64,000 nt of DNA from contig NZ_JPHF01000001.1 of NCBI RefSeq assembly GCF_000814325.1, forward strand, positions 496,001 through 560,000. The letters are read 5' to 3'. Of the stretch, positions 1-8,125 are shown piece by piece. The notes under the pieces are model-generated. The model searched no databases and was not told where the DNA came from. It was given only the letters and a program-made list of their open reading frames with translations. The number at the start of each line of letters is the position of its first letter. Position 1 is the first letter of the stretch. This DNA is from Flavihumibacter sp. ZG627 (GTDB lineage: Bacteria > Bacteroidota > Bacteroidia > Chitinophagales > Chitinophagaceae). The position numbers were made by a program, and so were the translations under genes.

Positions 1-1967
1 CAAAGGTAAAATACCCCGACCGTGGAATCATTTATGACAGAAAAGGAAAAGCTATCCTCAATAATACTATCATGTATGATCTGGAAGTAACACCAACACA
101 GATCAAAGGTGTGGATACAACCTATCTCTGCCAGCTGCTGGATATCGATACGGCTGAATTCCGTAAAAGAGTTATCACCGCCATCATAAAAAATGGACGC
201 TATCGTCCAAGTATATTCGAAGATCTCCTCCCTCCCCAGGTTCATGCCAGGCTGGAAGAGAATATCTACAAATTTCCCGGCTTCGCATTGGTGGAAAGGC
301 CGGTACGTACCTATCCCTTCAATGCTGCAGCACATATAATGGGCTATATCGGTGAAGCAGATTCAGGAAATATCAAGCGTTCAGATGGTTTCTACAGGTT
401 GGGCGACTATGTAGGTAAAACTGGATTGGAATCTTTTTATGAGCATGTACTGATGGGAAGGCGAGGTGTTGAATACATGATCAAAGACAACAAGAACAGG
501 CTGGTGGGCAAATATGAAGAGGGCGCCTTTGATACTGCCGCTATTGCCGGCAGAAACCTGCGCACTTATATTGATATTGAAGTACAGCAACTGGCCGAAA
601 AACTGATGCAGGGAAAAGTTGGAGCTGCAGTGGCTATCGAGCCCAAAACTGGTGGCATCATCGCCATGGTATCAGGCCCCAACTTTGATCCGAACATGTT
701 AACCGGTCCGGAGAAGCAACAGAATTTTAATAAACTTTTTCTCGATGTCAGCAGCCCCTTGCTGAACCGTGCCATCAAGGGTCAATACCCACCCGGCTCT
801 ACCTTCAAGCCGCTGGGGGCACTGGTCGCTTTAGATGAAGGTATTATCACACCTTCGTTTGGCATAGGATGCAGTGGCGCCTACTATGGATGTGCGAGAC
901 CGGTAAAATGTACCCACAATAATCCGGGGCATGCCGCCAATCTTCGCCTCGCTATTGCGAATTCATGCAACTCCTATTTTACCCATATCTACCGATTATC
1001 AGTAGACGCTAACAGACATGGAGGCGTAAAGAAAGGATACCAGAAATGGAAAGGTTATATGAACAATTTCGACCTGGGGGTTAGGGTAGGGGTTGACCTC
1101 CCCAGCGAGGATAAGGGTAATATCCCCGACAGCTCGGTATACAATAAAGTTTACAGGAACTCCTGGAGCTCCTGTACAAATCTAACGCTGGGTATAGGGC
1201 AGGATATGATGCTGGCAACACCGCTTCAGCTGGCCAATTCGATGTGTATCATAGCCAATAAAGGCTATTATTTTACTCCGCATTTCGTGGAGAAGATAGA
1301 TGAAGAATCACCTGAAGATACAATCATGAATGCCTTCCGGAAAAAGCACTCACCACTTACCAGTATTTCCGACGATGCATATGAAGCAGTTATTTCGGGC
1401 ATGCAGGATGTGGTTGAAATAGGCACGGCCCGTATGGCAAAGTTGCCTGGTATCAACGTGTGCGCAAAAACAGGAACTGCAGAAAACTACCGCGTTATTG
1501 ATGGCAAGCGTACCAAACTTAAAGACAACTCTGTTTTTGTATGTTTCGCCCCCCGTGAAAATCCGAAGATCGCTATTGCAGTTATAGTTGAGAACGCTGG
1601 ATATGGAGGTACATGGGCCGGACCAATTGCTGCGCTGATGATGGAGAAATACCTTAACGATACCTTAAGGCCGGAGCGCGTAAAAGAAGTAGAAAGAATA
1701 GCATCTACTGACCTGATGCCTTCATGGATTATCCGTGAGCAGTATAAAGCAGATTCAACCAGGGCCTGGAACTGGTTCAAGCGTACCAATGATACAAGTG
1801 TTATCCGTAAATTCATGCGCAAACATTCGGCCACACCCGACAGTCTCAAGCGCTATAAAGATGAGAAGCTGCCATCACCTGCTCCAAGGCCCGAAACAAG
1901 AACTACAAGAACAGGTTTAGAGGCCATCCTTCCTCAGCAACAAAAAATTAAATCTACATCCGTATAA
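1..1967 (+). CDS. mrdA: Penicillin-binding protein 2 (peptidoglycan D,D-transpeptidase), 5' end cut by window
   Basis: This is the class B transpeptidase that cross-links peptidoglycan during cell elongation, anchored in the inner membrane with its catalytic domain in the periplasm. The frame is open from base 3 and the codons before the first ATG at 72 already encode PBP2-like sequence (YPDRGIIYDRKGK), so the true start and the N-terminal membrane anchor lie outside the window. The three active-site motifs are visible: STFK at 798-809 (Ser nucleophile), SCN at 963-971 and KTG at 1467-1475. The N-terminal half is the PBP dimer domain. rodA follows after 5 bases, the standard pairing of the elongation transpeptidase with its glycosyltransferase. 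The last ~60 residues are Pro/Arg/Thr-rich and probably disordered. Confidence 0.96.
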   Translation, partial: KVKYPDRGIIYDRKGKAILNNTIMYDLEVTPTQIKGVDTTYLCQLLDIDTAEFRKRVITAIIKNGRYRPSIFEDLLPPQVHARLEENIYKFPGFALVERPVRTYPFNAAAHIMGYIGEADSGNIKRSDGFYRLGDYVGKTGLESFYEHVLMGRRGVEYMIKDNKNRLVGKYEEGAFDTAAIAGRNLRTYIDIEVQQLAEKLMQGKVGAAVAIEPKTGGIIAMVSGPNFDPNMLTGPEKQQNFNKLFLDVSSPLLNRAIKGQYPPGSTFKPLGALVALDEGIITPSFGIGCSGAYYGCARPVKCTHNNPGHAANLRLAIANSCNSYFTHIYRLSVDANRHGGVKKGYQKWKGYMNNFDLGVRVGVDLPSEDKGNIPDSSVYNKVYRNSWSSCTNLTLGIGQDMMLATPLQLANSMCIIANKGYYFTPHFVEKIDEESPEDTIMNAFRKKHSPLTSISDDAYEAVISGMQDVVEIGTARMAKLPGINVCAKTGTAENYRVIDGKRTKLKDNSVFVCFAPRENPKIAIAVIVENAGYGGTWAGPIAALMMEKYLNDTLRPERVKEVERIASTDLMPSWIIREQYKADSTRAWNWFKRTNDTSVIRKFMRKHSATPDSLKRYKDEKLPSPAPRPETRTTRTGLEAILPQQQKIKSTSV

Positions 1968-1972
1968 CTGTT

Positions 1973-3319
1973 ATGAATCAACGAAAACCAGATATATCGA
2001 AAGGTGTCGACTGGCTGGTTGTATGGCTTTACATACTGCTTGTGAGCATCGGTGTACTCAGTATTTTCGCTACTACCTATACAGAAGGGGAATCGGTGAT
2101 CCAGACCTTCCTGTCACTCAAAACCGATTATAGCCGCCAACTATTGTATGTTGGCATTGGTGCTGTACTGGCCGTTTTCATTTTACTTACAGACAGCAAA
2201 TTCTTTACGGCCACGGCCAATCTCTGGTATGCGTTTGGAATCCTGCTCTTACTATTGGTGTTTCCCTTTCATACGGAAGTGAAAGGAACGAGATCCATTA
2301 TGCGCTTCGGAGGATTTCAGCTACAGCCTGCCGAACTCTGCAAAGTATTTGTAAACCTCGCACTGGCAAAATACCTGAGTCGAGTGGATACTGATTTCTC
2401 CAAAACGCGTTCGCAACTGATCGCTACAGCAATAGCCGTCACTCCCGCATTCATAACTATTCTCCAACAGGAAACCGGACTTGCATTGGTGTATTTCTCA
2501 TTCTTCCTCGTGATGTTCAGGGAGGGGTTGCCAGCGGCTGTCCTCATCATCGGATTCTCATTGGCTGCACTGGTGGTGGCTACCTTACTCGTTGATCCCA
2601 ATATCCTGGCAATCATTCTTACGGCCGCTGCAGCCATCGCCATATATATCATGCGAAGGCAGATCAAAAGGCAGAGACAATTGCTGGTGATAATAATGGG
2701 AATATGGTTTGTTGCGGTTGGTGTACAACGTTTCGCAGTGCCCTACATTTTTGATAATATAATGCAACCTTACCAGGTAAAAAGAATTTACGACACCATT
2801 GGTAAAGATTATGTTCCCAAAGATGCCAGTGAGGCCATGGAAATTGCCCAGGCACCTGATGCAAAGAAAAAGGATGATGGAGGTGATTATAATGTGCGGC
2901 AGAGTAAGATTGCCATTGGCTCCGGCGGATTTGCCGGTAAGGGCCTGCTGAAAGGAACGCAGACCCGCTATGACTTTGTTCCGGAGCAGCGAACGGATTT
3001 TATTTTCTGTACAATAGGCGAAGGTTTCGGTTTTCTGGGAAGCCTGGTCCTGCTATCAATTTACTTTTTGCTGCTGATGCGTATCATTACCATTGCAGAA
3101 CGACAGCGAAGTGTATTCAGCAGATGTTACGCATATGGTGTGGCTTCCATTTTCTTTTTTCATATCGCCATTAATATCTGCATGACCATTGGCCTCGCAC
3201 CCGTCATTGGTATTCCACTTCCATTTATCAGTTATGGTGGAACATCACTGCTTACGTTCACAATATTATTATTCATTCTCGTTAGGCTCGATGCCGACCG
3301 CCAAATGGTCCTTCGTTAA
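1973..3319 (+). CDS. rodA: Rod shape-determining protein RodA (SEDS glycosyltransferase)
   Basis: RodA is a multi-pass inner-membrane SEDS-family enzyme that polymerises lipid II into glycan strands together with PBP2. The 448-residue product has about ten hydrophobic segments and the family signatures QPAELCK near residue 116, ETGLALVYF, the loop sequence YDFVPEQRTDFIF, and GIPLPFISYGG near the C-terminus. FtsW is the other possibility in this family, but the position 5 bases after PBP2 (mrdA-rodA order) supports RodA. A charged, Lys/Asp-rich loop (PDAKKKDDGGD) precedes the conserved periplasmic segment. The stop codon runs straight into a 7-bp repeat array. Confidence 0.95.
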   Translation: MNQRKPDISKGVDWLVVWLYILLVSIGVLSIFATTYTEGESVIQTFLSLKTDYSRQLLYVGIGAVLAVFILLTDSKFFTATANLWYAFGILLLLLVFPFHTEVKGTRSIMRFGGFQLQPAELCKVFVNLALAKYLSRVDTDFSKTRSQLIATAIAVTPAFITILQQETGLALVYFSFFLVMFREGLPAAVLIIGFSLAALVVATLLVDPNILAIILTAAAAIAIYIMRRQIKRQRQLLVIIMGIWFVAVGVQRFAVPYIFDNIMQPYQVKRIYDTIGKDYVPKDASEAMEIAQAPDAKKKDDGGDYNVRQSKIAIGSGGFAGKGLLKGTQTRYDFVPEQRTDFIFCTIGEGFGFLGSLVLLSIYFLLLMRIITIAERQRSVFSRCYAYGVASIFFFHIAINICMTIGLAPVIGIPLPFISYGGTSLLTFTILLFILVRLDADRQMVLR

Positions 3320-3348
3320 ATCTTAAATCTTAAATCTTACCTCTTACA
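3314..3348. repeat. Heptamer tandem array (TCTTANN), filling the gap between rodA stop and next start
   Basis: Five consecutive 7-bp units can be read: CGTTAAA, TCTTAAA, TCTTAAA, TCTTACC, TCTTACA. The first unit overlaps the rodA stop codon and the last unit supplies the A of the ATG at 3348. The whole intergenic space is therefore repeat. The same unit occurs in four other places in this window (27470, 34261, 54748 and 61030). Confidence 0.85.
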
Positions 3349-4079
3349 TGACTATTCTCTCTCTTTCCGAAGGCAGTTTCACCATTGATGGCACAAAGCA
3401 GTTTGTTCCTTTTGATGAGCGTTCGCATGAGCTGCAGGACAGGCCCAAGGGAAGCCTCCTGGTGGAGATACAGCCATTCGTGGTAGTGACGGGAGAAGAC
3501 GTGTTGCTGTTGGATACAGGCCTGGGTTTCGAGAAAGATGGAGTGCCACAATTACACCTGAATCTGATGGATGCTGGGATCAATCCCGGCGAGGTTACCA
3601 AAGTATTGATGAGCCATCTGCATAAAGATCATGCGGGTGGCGTGAGCCGTTTTGACTCCAATGGAAAACATGTGATTTCATTTCCGAATGCCACCTATTA
3701 TGTTCAGCAAAAAGAACTGGACTATGCCTTTGAGAAAGACTCCGCTTCTTATATTACAGAAGAACTGGAATGTCTGAAGTTATCTCCTAACGTCGTTTTA
3801 CTTGATGGAGACGGTGTGATTGGAGGATATATCCAATACCAGTTGGTAGGAGGGCATTGTCCTTACCACCAGGTTTTCAGGATTGTTGATGGCGGCGAAA
3901 CTGTTTTTTTCGGGGGCGATAATGCACCACAATTGCAGCAGATGAAAAGCAGGTTTGCAGCCAAATATGATTATGATGGAAAAAAGGCGATGGAACTCAG
4001 GCAGCAATGGTGGCAGGAAGGCCATCCTGCAGGATGGAAATTTCTATTCTATCATGATATCAAAACACCGATAGGCTGA
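3348..4079 (+). CDS. MBL-fold metallo-hydrolase
   Basis: The 243-residue protein is a soluble metallo-beta-lactamase-fold hydrolase. The zinc-binding signature HLHKDHAGG (HxHxDH) lies near residue 90, followed by the later metal ligands in GGHCPYH and GGDNAP. No signal peptide is present, so it should act in the cytoplasm. The family includes lactonases, glyoxalase II-like thioesterases and others, and the substrate cannot be assigned from sequence alone. The ATG is embedded in the end of a heptamer array, so whatever drives translation lies within the repeat. The gene is convergent with the downstream minus-strand gene, with 3 bases between the two stops. Another MBL-fold protein is encoded at 51413-52318 but is not closely similar by eye. 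Confidence 0.88.
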   Translation: MTILSLSEGSFTIDGTKQFVPFDERSHELQDRPKGSLLVEIQPFVVVTGEDVLLLDTGLGFEKDGVPQLHLNLMDAGINPGEVTKVLMSHLHKDHAGGVSRFDSNGKHVISFPNATYYVQQKELDYAFEKDSASYITEELECLKLSPNVVLLDGDGVIGGYIQYQLVGGHCPYHQVFRIVDGGETVFFGGDNAPQLQQMKSRFAAKYDYDGKKAMELRQQWWQEGHPAGWKFLFYHDIKTPIG

Positions 4080-4082
4080 TTA

Positions 4083-4502
4083 TTATTCATTATCATTTCC
4101 ATTACGTCGCGGACGGTTGTCCTGCCGCTGCTGGCGTCTTTCCATCAACTCTTTCTGTACATAGCCGTAAAAATCCTTTTCCGCTTTAAAGAATTGGTTG
4201 GCACGGTCGGGCGATAAGGCTTTACTGAATTGCGGCTGGTATTTTTTCCGCACAGCAAGTATCTTCTCTTCCCGCTCTAATTCATTTCCATTGCGAAATG
4301 AATTCCTCGCTTGTTTTGTTTCAGCGATATAGTTATTGTAAACCGGCCAGAATTGCTGTGCTTCTTCCGCAGTGAGATTAAGCTTCTTGGTAAGGTAGGC
4401 GATCTTCAACGCTTCCAGCCTTTCACCCTCCCTGGGTTGTTGCGCCAATACAGCAGTGGAGAGAGTGAGAGCCAGCACAAATAATATATAAATATGTTTC
4501 AT
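4083..4502 (-). CDS. Small secreted Spy/CpxP-like protein
   Basis: This is a 139-residue protein with a clear signal peptide (hydrophobic run, then LSTAVLA before QQP), so it is predicted periplasmic. The mature part is helical and highly charged and contains LNLTAEEAQQFWPVY, the pattern of the small periplasmic Spy/CpxP-like or heavy-metal-sensor-like proteins common next to ECF sigma factors in Bacteroidota. The C-terminus is rich in Arg, Gln and Asn. It is the last gene of a three-gene minus-strand unit (sigma factor, anti-sigma-like membrane protein, this gene), 17 bases after the preceding stop. A role as envelope-stress sensor or chaperone output of that sigma factor is an inference. 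Confidence 0.75.
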   Translation of the reverse strand: MKHIYILFVLALTLSTAVLAQQPREGERLEALKIAYLTKKLNLTAEEAQQFWPVYNNYIAETKQARNSFRNGNELEREEKILAVRKKYQPQFSKALSPDRANQFFKAEKDFYGYVQKELMERRQQRQDNRPRRNGNDNE

Positions 4503-4519
4503 GATCTTTTGTTTTTGGT

Positions 4520-5329
4520 TTATAGGGTCTTTCCGGGTTGCTCAGCTAAATATTGTTGCAGTGCTTCGTCACTTACATCATTAAGTAAGTAGTGAAATAC
4601 CGGTTCGCTAAGATCCGCATTGGAGGCTGTGGCCGTTCCCAGATAAACCGATTGAAGAGAATCGGCATAATCAAAAATCACATCATCACTGAGTTGATCG
4701 ATCTCTGCCTGCAATTGTGCGGAAATTGTTCCGGAACCTGCAATTTCTGTGCTGCTGTCATTGTTCTGATTGTACCACCAGGCACTTATCAGGATCAAAC
4801 CTGTGATTGCGGCGGCGGCAGCATACCTGAACCATGACCGCCCCATTCCCACTACTTTCGCCTCCTGCTTAACTATATCTTTCCCTGTAACCTTCACTCC
4901 CGTAGCTTTTTCAAGCATTAGCTGGGGAAACTGTTCAAAATAGCCATCCGGCACCTTGTAAGGTTGAAGGTGACGGGCTGCTTCCAGAGTGGGGGAGAGG
5001 GTCTCTAATATCTCATTTGCCTGCTCCAGAGCTGAAACACCCGCATTGACCTCCCCCGCAACCTGATCAAAATAACCTTCTGGTACCCGGAAAGGTGATT
5101 TTTTGGATAAACCTGCCAGTAAAGGTGATAGTTGCTGCAACTCGGCAGCGGGATCGGGCTCTCCTGCTTCAAAACCGATTCCTTCATGGTTTTTTGCAAG
5201 AAATAGCATTCTCTCCGCAAAATTTTCGAAGTACCCGGGTGGAACCCTATAGGGAAGCTGGCGTGGAATGCCTGCCACCAGATCACTGATGGCCTTTATC
5301 TCTTCATATATGGTATTATCGGGTATCAT
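4520..5329 (-). CDS. Putative membrane anti-sigma factor with three PxxVPxGYF repeats
   Basis: I recognise no named family. The 269-residue protein has one membrane segment at about residues 167-186 (AAAAAITGLILISAWW), putting the N-terminal ~165 residues in the cytoplasm and ~80 residues outside. The cytoplasmic part carries three copies of a short motif: PYRVPPGYFENF at 26-37, PFRVPEGYFDQV at 79-90 and PYKVPDGYFEQF at 123-134. It sits between an ECF sigma factor and a small periplasmic protein, the position and topology of an anti-sigma factor. No zinc-binding ZAS motif (HxxxCxxC) is visible, so it would be a different type of anti-sigma factor. The assignment rests on context. Confidence 0.6.
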   Translation of the reverse strand: MIPDNTIYEEIKAISDLVAGIPRQLPYRVPPGYFENFAERMLFLAKNHEGIGFEAGEPDPAAELQQLSPLLAGLSKKSPFRVPEGYFDQVAGEVNAGVSALEQANEILETLSPTLEAARHLQPYKVPDGYFEQFPQLMLEKATGVKVTGKDIVKQEAKVVGMGRSWFRYAAAAAITGLILISAWWYNQNNDSSTEIAGSGTISAQLQAEIDQLSDDVIFDYADSLQSVYLGTATASNADLSEPVFHYLLNDVSDEALQQYLAEQPGKTL

Positions 5330-5360
5330 CGCCTTTTAGACCTATTTTGGTAGTGGAGGT

Positions 5361-5912
5361 TTAATGATTCAACAGGTAATCTTCAATTTTTTTTACTGCG
5401 TGGTGATAAGATGCTTTTAAAGCTCCTTCTGATGTTTCAAGCACCCGGCTCATCTCTTCATATGGCATCTCATCATAATACCGGAGATTGAAAACGATCC
5501 GCTGCTTTTCCGGCAATTTCTGGATGGCCAGTTGCAATTTCCACTCGATCTGCTTTGGATCAAAATCTTTATCAGCCTTGATCTGGTTACCCAAACCTTC
5601 CTCAGAATCATCAAAAGATACCGTTGCCTTTCTTTTCTGCTGGTCTAAAAAAGTCAGGCATTCATTGGTTGCCACGCGGTACAGCCAGGTATAAAGCTTG
5701 GCATCTTCCCTGAAATTTTCCAGTCCGTTCCAAACTCTTATGAACACATTCTGCAACACATCGTTGGCATCTTCATGACCTACTACCATACGCCTCACAT
5801 GCCAGTAAAGTCGTTCCTGGTATTTTTTTATGATACTGGTATAAGCCTTTTCCCGGGAAGCTGGTTCCCGGAACATAATCAGCAACTCATTGTCTTCGAT
5901 GGCCATCGACAT
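5361..5912 (-). CDS. RNA polymerase ECF sigma factor
   Basis: This 183-residue sigma-70-family protein has only regions 2 and 4, so it is of the extracytoplasmic-function type. Region 2 includes GHEDANDVLQNVFIRVW (core-polymerase and -10 binding), and region 4 includes LPEKQRIVFNLRYYDEMPYEEMSRVL with the helix-turn-helix SEGALKASYHHAVKK. It heads a minus-strand unit with the putative anti-sigma factor (31 bases downstream) and the small periplasmic protein. A TATCTTTA sequence, one base off the TAnnTTTG box, precedes it, and an AAGGAG-like stretch lies just before the ATG. Its target promoters are unknown. Confidence 0.92.
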   Translation of the reverse strand: MSMAIEDNELLIMFREPASREKAYTSIIKKYQERLYWHVRRMVVGHEDANDVLQNVFIRVWNGLENFREDAKLYTWLYRVATNECLTFLDQQKRKATVSFDDSEEGLGNQIKADKDFDPKQIEWKLQLAIQKLPEKQRIVFNLRYYDEMPYEEMSRVLETSEGALKASYHHAVKKIEDYLLNH

Positions 5913-5970
5913 GCTCCTTGTTTTGTTGCTAAAGATAAGACTGAACCCAGAATGGAAAGTTTAAAAACAA

Positions 5971-6000
5971 GAAACAACCGGATTGCCGGTTGTTTCTTTT
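5971..6000 (-). terminator. Intrinsic terminator after the transketolase subunit gene
   Basis: A perfect 11-bp stem (GAAACAACCGG at 5971-5981 pairing with 5986-5996) with an ATTG loop is flanked by T-rich sequence on both sides. On the minus strand it ends the gene finishing at 6022 and separates it from the sigma-factor unit. Confidence 0.85.
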
Positions 6001-6021
6001 ATAAAATATATTTTGCCTTTT

Positions 6022-6975
6022 TTATTTTCTTGCCATCACTTTCTCTGCTGCTGCAACAATATTCTCGGTGCTCAATCCATATTTCTCGAGCAATTGCATC
6101 GGTGTACCACTTTCACCAAAGGTATCATTGGTTCCGATATATTCGATGGGGACAGGATTATGGCGCGCTGCAACCTGTGCAACACAATCACCCATTCCAC
6201 CCAGCACATTATGCTCTTCCACCGTAACGGCACAACCTGTTTTTTTCAGTGATCTGATGATGGCTTCTTCATCAAGTGGTTTGATCGTATGTATATTGAT
6301 CACTTCTACACTTATACCTTTTTCTTCCAGAATTCGGCCGGCTTCAATAGCATTCCATACCATATGCCCGCAGGCAAAAATACTTATATCAGATCCTTCA
6401 CTGAACACTTGCGCCTTTCCGATTTCAAATGGCATTCCCTCTGTAAAGATGGGCCATACCGGCCTTCCGAAACGCAGGTAAACCGGACCTTCATATTCAG
6501 CTATAGCCAGGGTAGCTGCCTTGGTTTGCGCATAATCACAGGGCACAATTACCGTCATACCGGGTAACATTTTCATCATGCCTATATCTTCCAGGATCTG
6601 GTGCGTGGCGCCATCTTCACCAAGCGTAAGTCCCGCATGGGAAGCGCATATCTTCACATTCTTTCCACTATAAGCAACCGACTGCCTGATCTGGTCATAT
6701 ACACGACCGGTAGAGAAATTCGCAAAAGTTGTGGTGAAAGGTATCTTACCGCCAATGGTAAGTCCCGCCGCAATACCAATCATATTGGCTTCAGCAATAC
6801 CACACTGAATAAAGCGATCTGGATTTTCTTTTATAAACGTCTGTAGCTTTAGTGAACCCGCCAGGTCGGCAGTGAGCGCCACTACATTAGGATTATTTCT
6901 TCCCAGTTCTGTCATCCCATCCCCAAATCCGCTTCTTGTATCTTTTTTACCGGTTACCTGTATATCTTTTAACAT
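6022..6975 (-). CDS. Transketolase, C-terminal subunit (split transketolase)
   Basis: The protein matches the pyrimidine-binding and C-terminal domains of transketolase, which transfers two-carbon units in the pentose phosphate pathway using thiamine diphosphate. It is only 317 residues, half of a full transketolase, as expected for the split form in which an N-terminal subunit (~280 residues) carries the diphosphate-binding domain. GIAEANMIGIAAG carries the conserved Glu that activates the cofactor. The frame extends to a TTG at 6999, but I chose the ATG at 6975 (MLKDIQVTGKK) because family members start there. galE lies upstream. The partner subunit is not in this window, which is unusual because the two halves are usually adjacent. 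Confidence 0.88.
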   Translation of the reverse strand: MLKDIQVTGKKDTRSGFGDGMTELGRNNPNVVALTADLAGSLKLQTFIKENPDRFIQCGIAEANMIGIAAGLTIGGKIPFTTTFANFSTGRVYDQIRQSVAYSGKNVKICASHAGLTLGEDGATHQILEDIGMMKMLPGMTVIVPCDYAQTKAATLAIAEYEGPVYLRFGRPVWPIFTEGMPFEIGKAQVFSEGSDISIFACGHMVWNAIEAGRILEEKGISVEVINIHTIKPLDEEAIIRSLKKTGCAVTVEEHNVLGGMGDCVAQVAARHNPVPIEYIGTNDTFGESGTPMQLLEKYGLSTENIVAAAEKVMARK

Positions 6976-7007
6976 GTAGTTTTGGTTTTTGCCCTGCAAA
7001 GGTAAGG

Positions 7008-8063
7008 TTAATTCAAATTGGCATTCTGTAAGAGGTAAAGTGTTTCATCTGCCTTTAATCGCTGTTCCCATTTCCAGGCTGTTTCCATCATGTCTTCCAG
7101 TGAATATTTGATCTCCCATCCCAACTCTTTTACGGCGTACTCATTGTTTGCATAGATGGCAATAACATCTCCGGGCCTGCGAGGTCCAATGGCATAGTTC
7201 AACGCTGCACCGCTAACTTTTTCAAATGCCCGGATGGCTTCCAGAACGGTAACTCCATTGCCTGTTCCAAGATTGAAAACATCACAGTGCTTCTGGCTCT
7301 TGCCATCCATAAGGTATTGTAACGAAAGTGTATGTGCATGGGCGATATCGGAGACATGGATAAAATCACGCAGGCAGCTTCCATCACGGGTATCATAATC
7401 ATTTCCGAATACGGTCATCTGCGGGAGTTTGCCAATAGCGGTTTGCGTAATGGCGGGCACCAGGTTTGCAGGTTTCCCGATCGGCAGTTCCCCGATCTGG
7501 ATACTGGGATGTGCTCCTACGGGATTGAAATACCTTAGTAAGATGCATTGTGTGGGGTTCACCTTTGCAAACTCATTGATGATCTGCTCACCCATTTGTT
7601 TGGTATAGCCATAAGGCGATTCAGCAGGCTTCGGTGGAGTGGTTTCCGTAACAGGAATAACATCCGGATTTCCATACACTGTACAGGATGAAGAAAATAC
7701 AAAATAAGGAACCTTAAATTCCTGCACGCATTTGAGCAGGTTAAGCAGGCTTACAAGATTATTCTCAAAATACATTACCGGTTCTGCAACCGATTCTCCC
7801 ACCGCTTTGTAGGCAGCAAAATGAATGATACCAGCTATATCTGTGTTTTCCTGGAATATCGCAAACGTATCATCGAAATTACACAGGTCAACTTTGTAGT
7901 TTTTTATTTTCTGGCCGGTGATTTTTTCCACCCCTTCCAGTATCCGCGGAGAAGATCGGGAATTGTTATCAACAGATATCACTTCGAAACCGCTACCGAT
8001 CAGGTCAACCAGGGTATGGGACCCGATATAGCCACATCCGCCGGTAACAAGAATTTTACTCAT
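7008..8063 (-). CDS. galE: UDP-glucose 4-epimerase
   Basis: GalE interconverts UDP-glucose and UDP-galactose with a tightly bound NAD. The 351-residue protein is a short-chain dehydrogenase/reductase of normal family length. The Rossmann motif GGCGYIGSHT is near residue 8, the catalytic Ser is in FSSSCTVYG, and the Tyr-Lys pair is in YGYTKQMGE. Substrate-binding sequences LRYFNPVGAH and RDFIHVSDIA are also present. It lies downstream of rfbA on the same strand with a 62-base spacer that contains a repeated palindrome. A role in surface polysaccharide precursor supply is likely from this pairing. Confidence 0.95.
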   Translation of the reverse strand: MSKILVTGGCGYIGSHTLVDLIGSGFEVISVDNNSRSSPRILEGVEKITGQKIKNYKVDLCNFDDTFAIFQENTDIAGIIHFAAYKAVGESVAEPVMYFENNLVSLLNLLKCVQEFKVPYFVFSSSCTVYGNPDVIPVTETTPPKPAESPYGYTKQMGEQIINEFAKVNPTQCILLRYFNPVGAHPSIQIGELPIGKPANLVPAITQTAIGKLPQMTVFGNDYDTRDGSCLRDFIHVSDIAHAHTLSLQYLMDGKSQKHCDVFNLGTGNGVTVLEAIRAFEKVSGAALNYAIGPRRPGDVIAIYANNEYAVKELGWEIKYSLEDMMETAWKWEQRLKADETLYLLQNANLN

Positions 8064-8085
8064 AGTTTGTGTTTAGGTGTCTGAC

Positions 8086-8124
8086 ACATGTTCGATGAAC
8101 GTTCGAACATATGTTCGAACATGT
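8086..8124. promoter_or_regulatory. Triplicated palindromic element between rfbA and galE (operator-like)
   Basis: Three consecutive copies of a ~12-bp unit can be read: ATGTTCGATGA (8088-8098), ACGTTCGAACAT (8099-8110) and ATGTTCGAACAT (8111-8122). The last copy is self-complementary and positions 8101-8120 form a perfect 20-bp palindrome. There is no T-run after the hairpin in the direction of transcription, so it does not look like an intrinsic terminator. It lies 23 to 61 bases upstream of the galE start. CGAACATATGTTCG (8104-8117) fits the DinR/LexA box consensus known from Bacillus, but no SOS gene is adjacent. Confidence 0.6.
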
Positions 8125-8125
8125 T

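Noticed and set aside
72-74. ATG at 72 as the start of the PBP2 gene
   Set aside because: The frame is open back to base 3 and the codons before the ATG encode conserved PBP2 sequence. The real start is outside the window.
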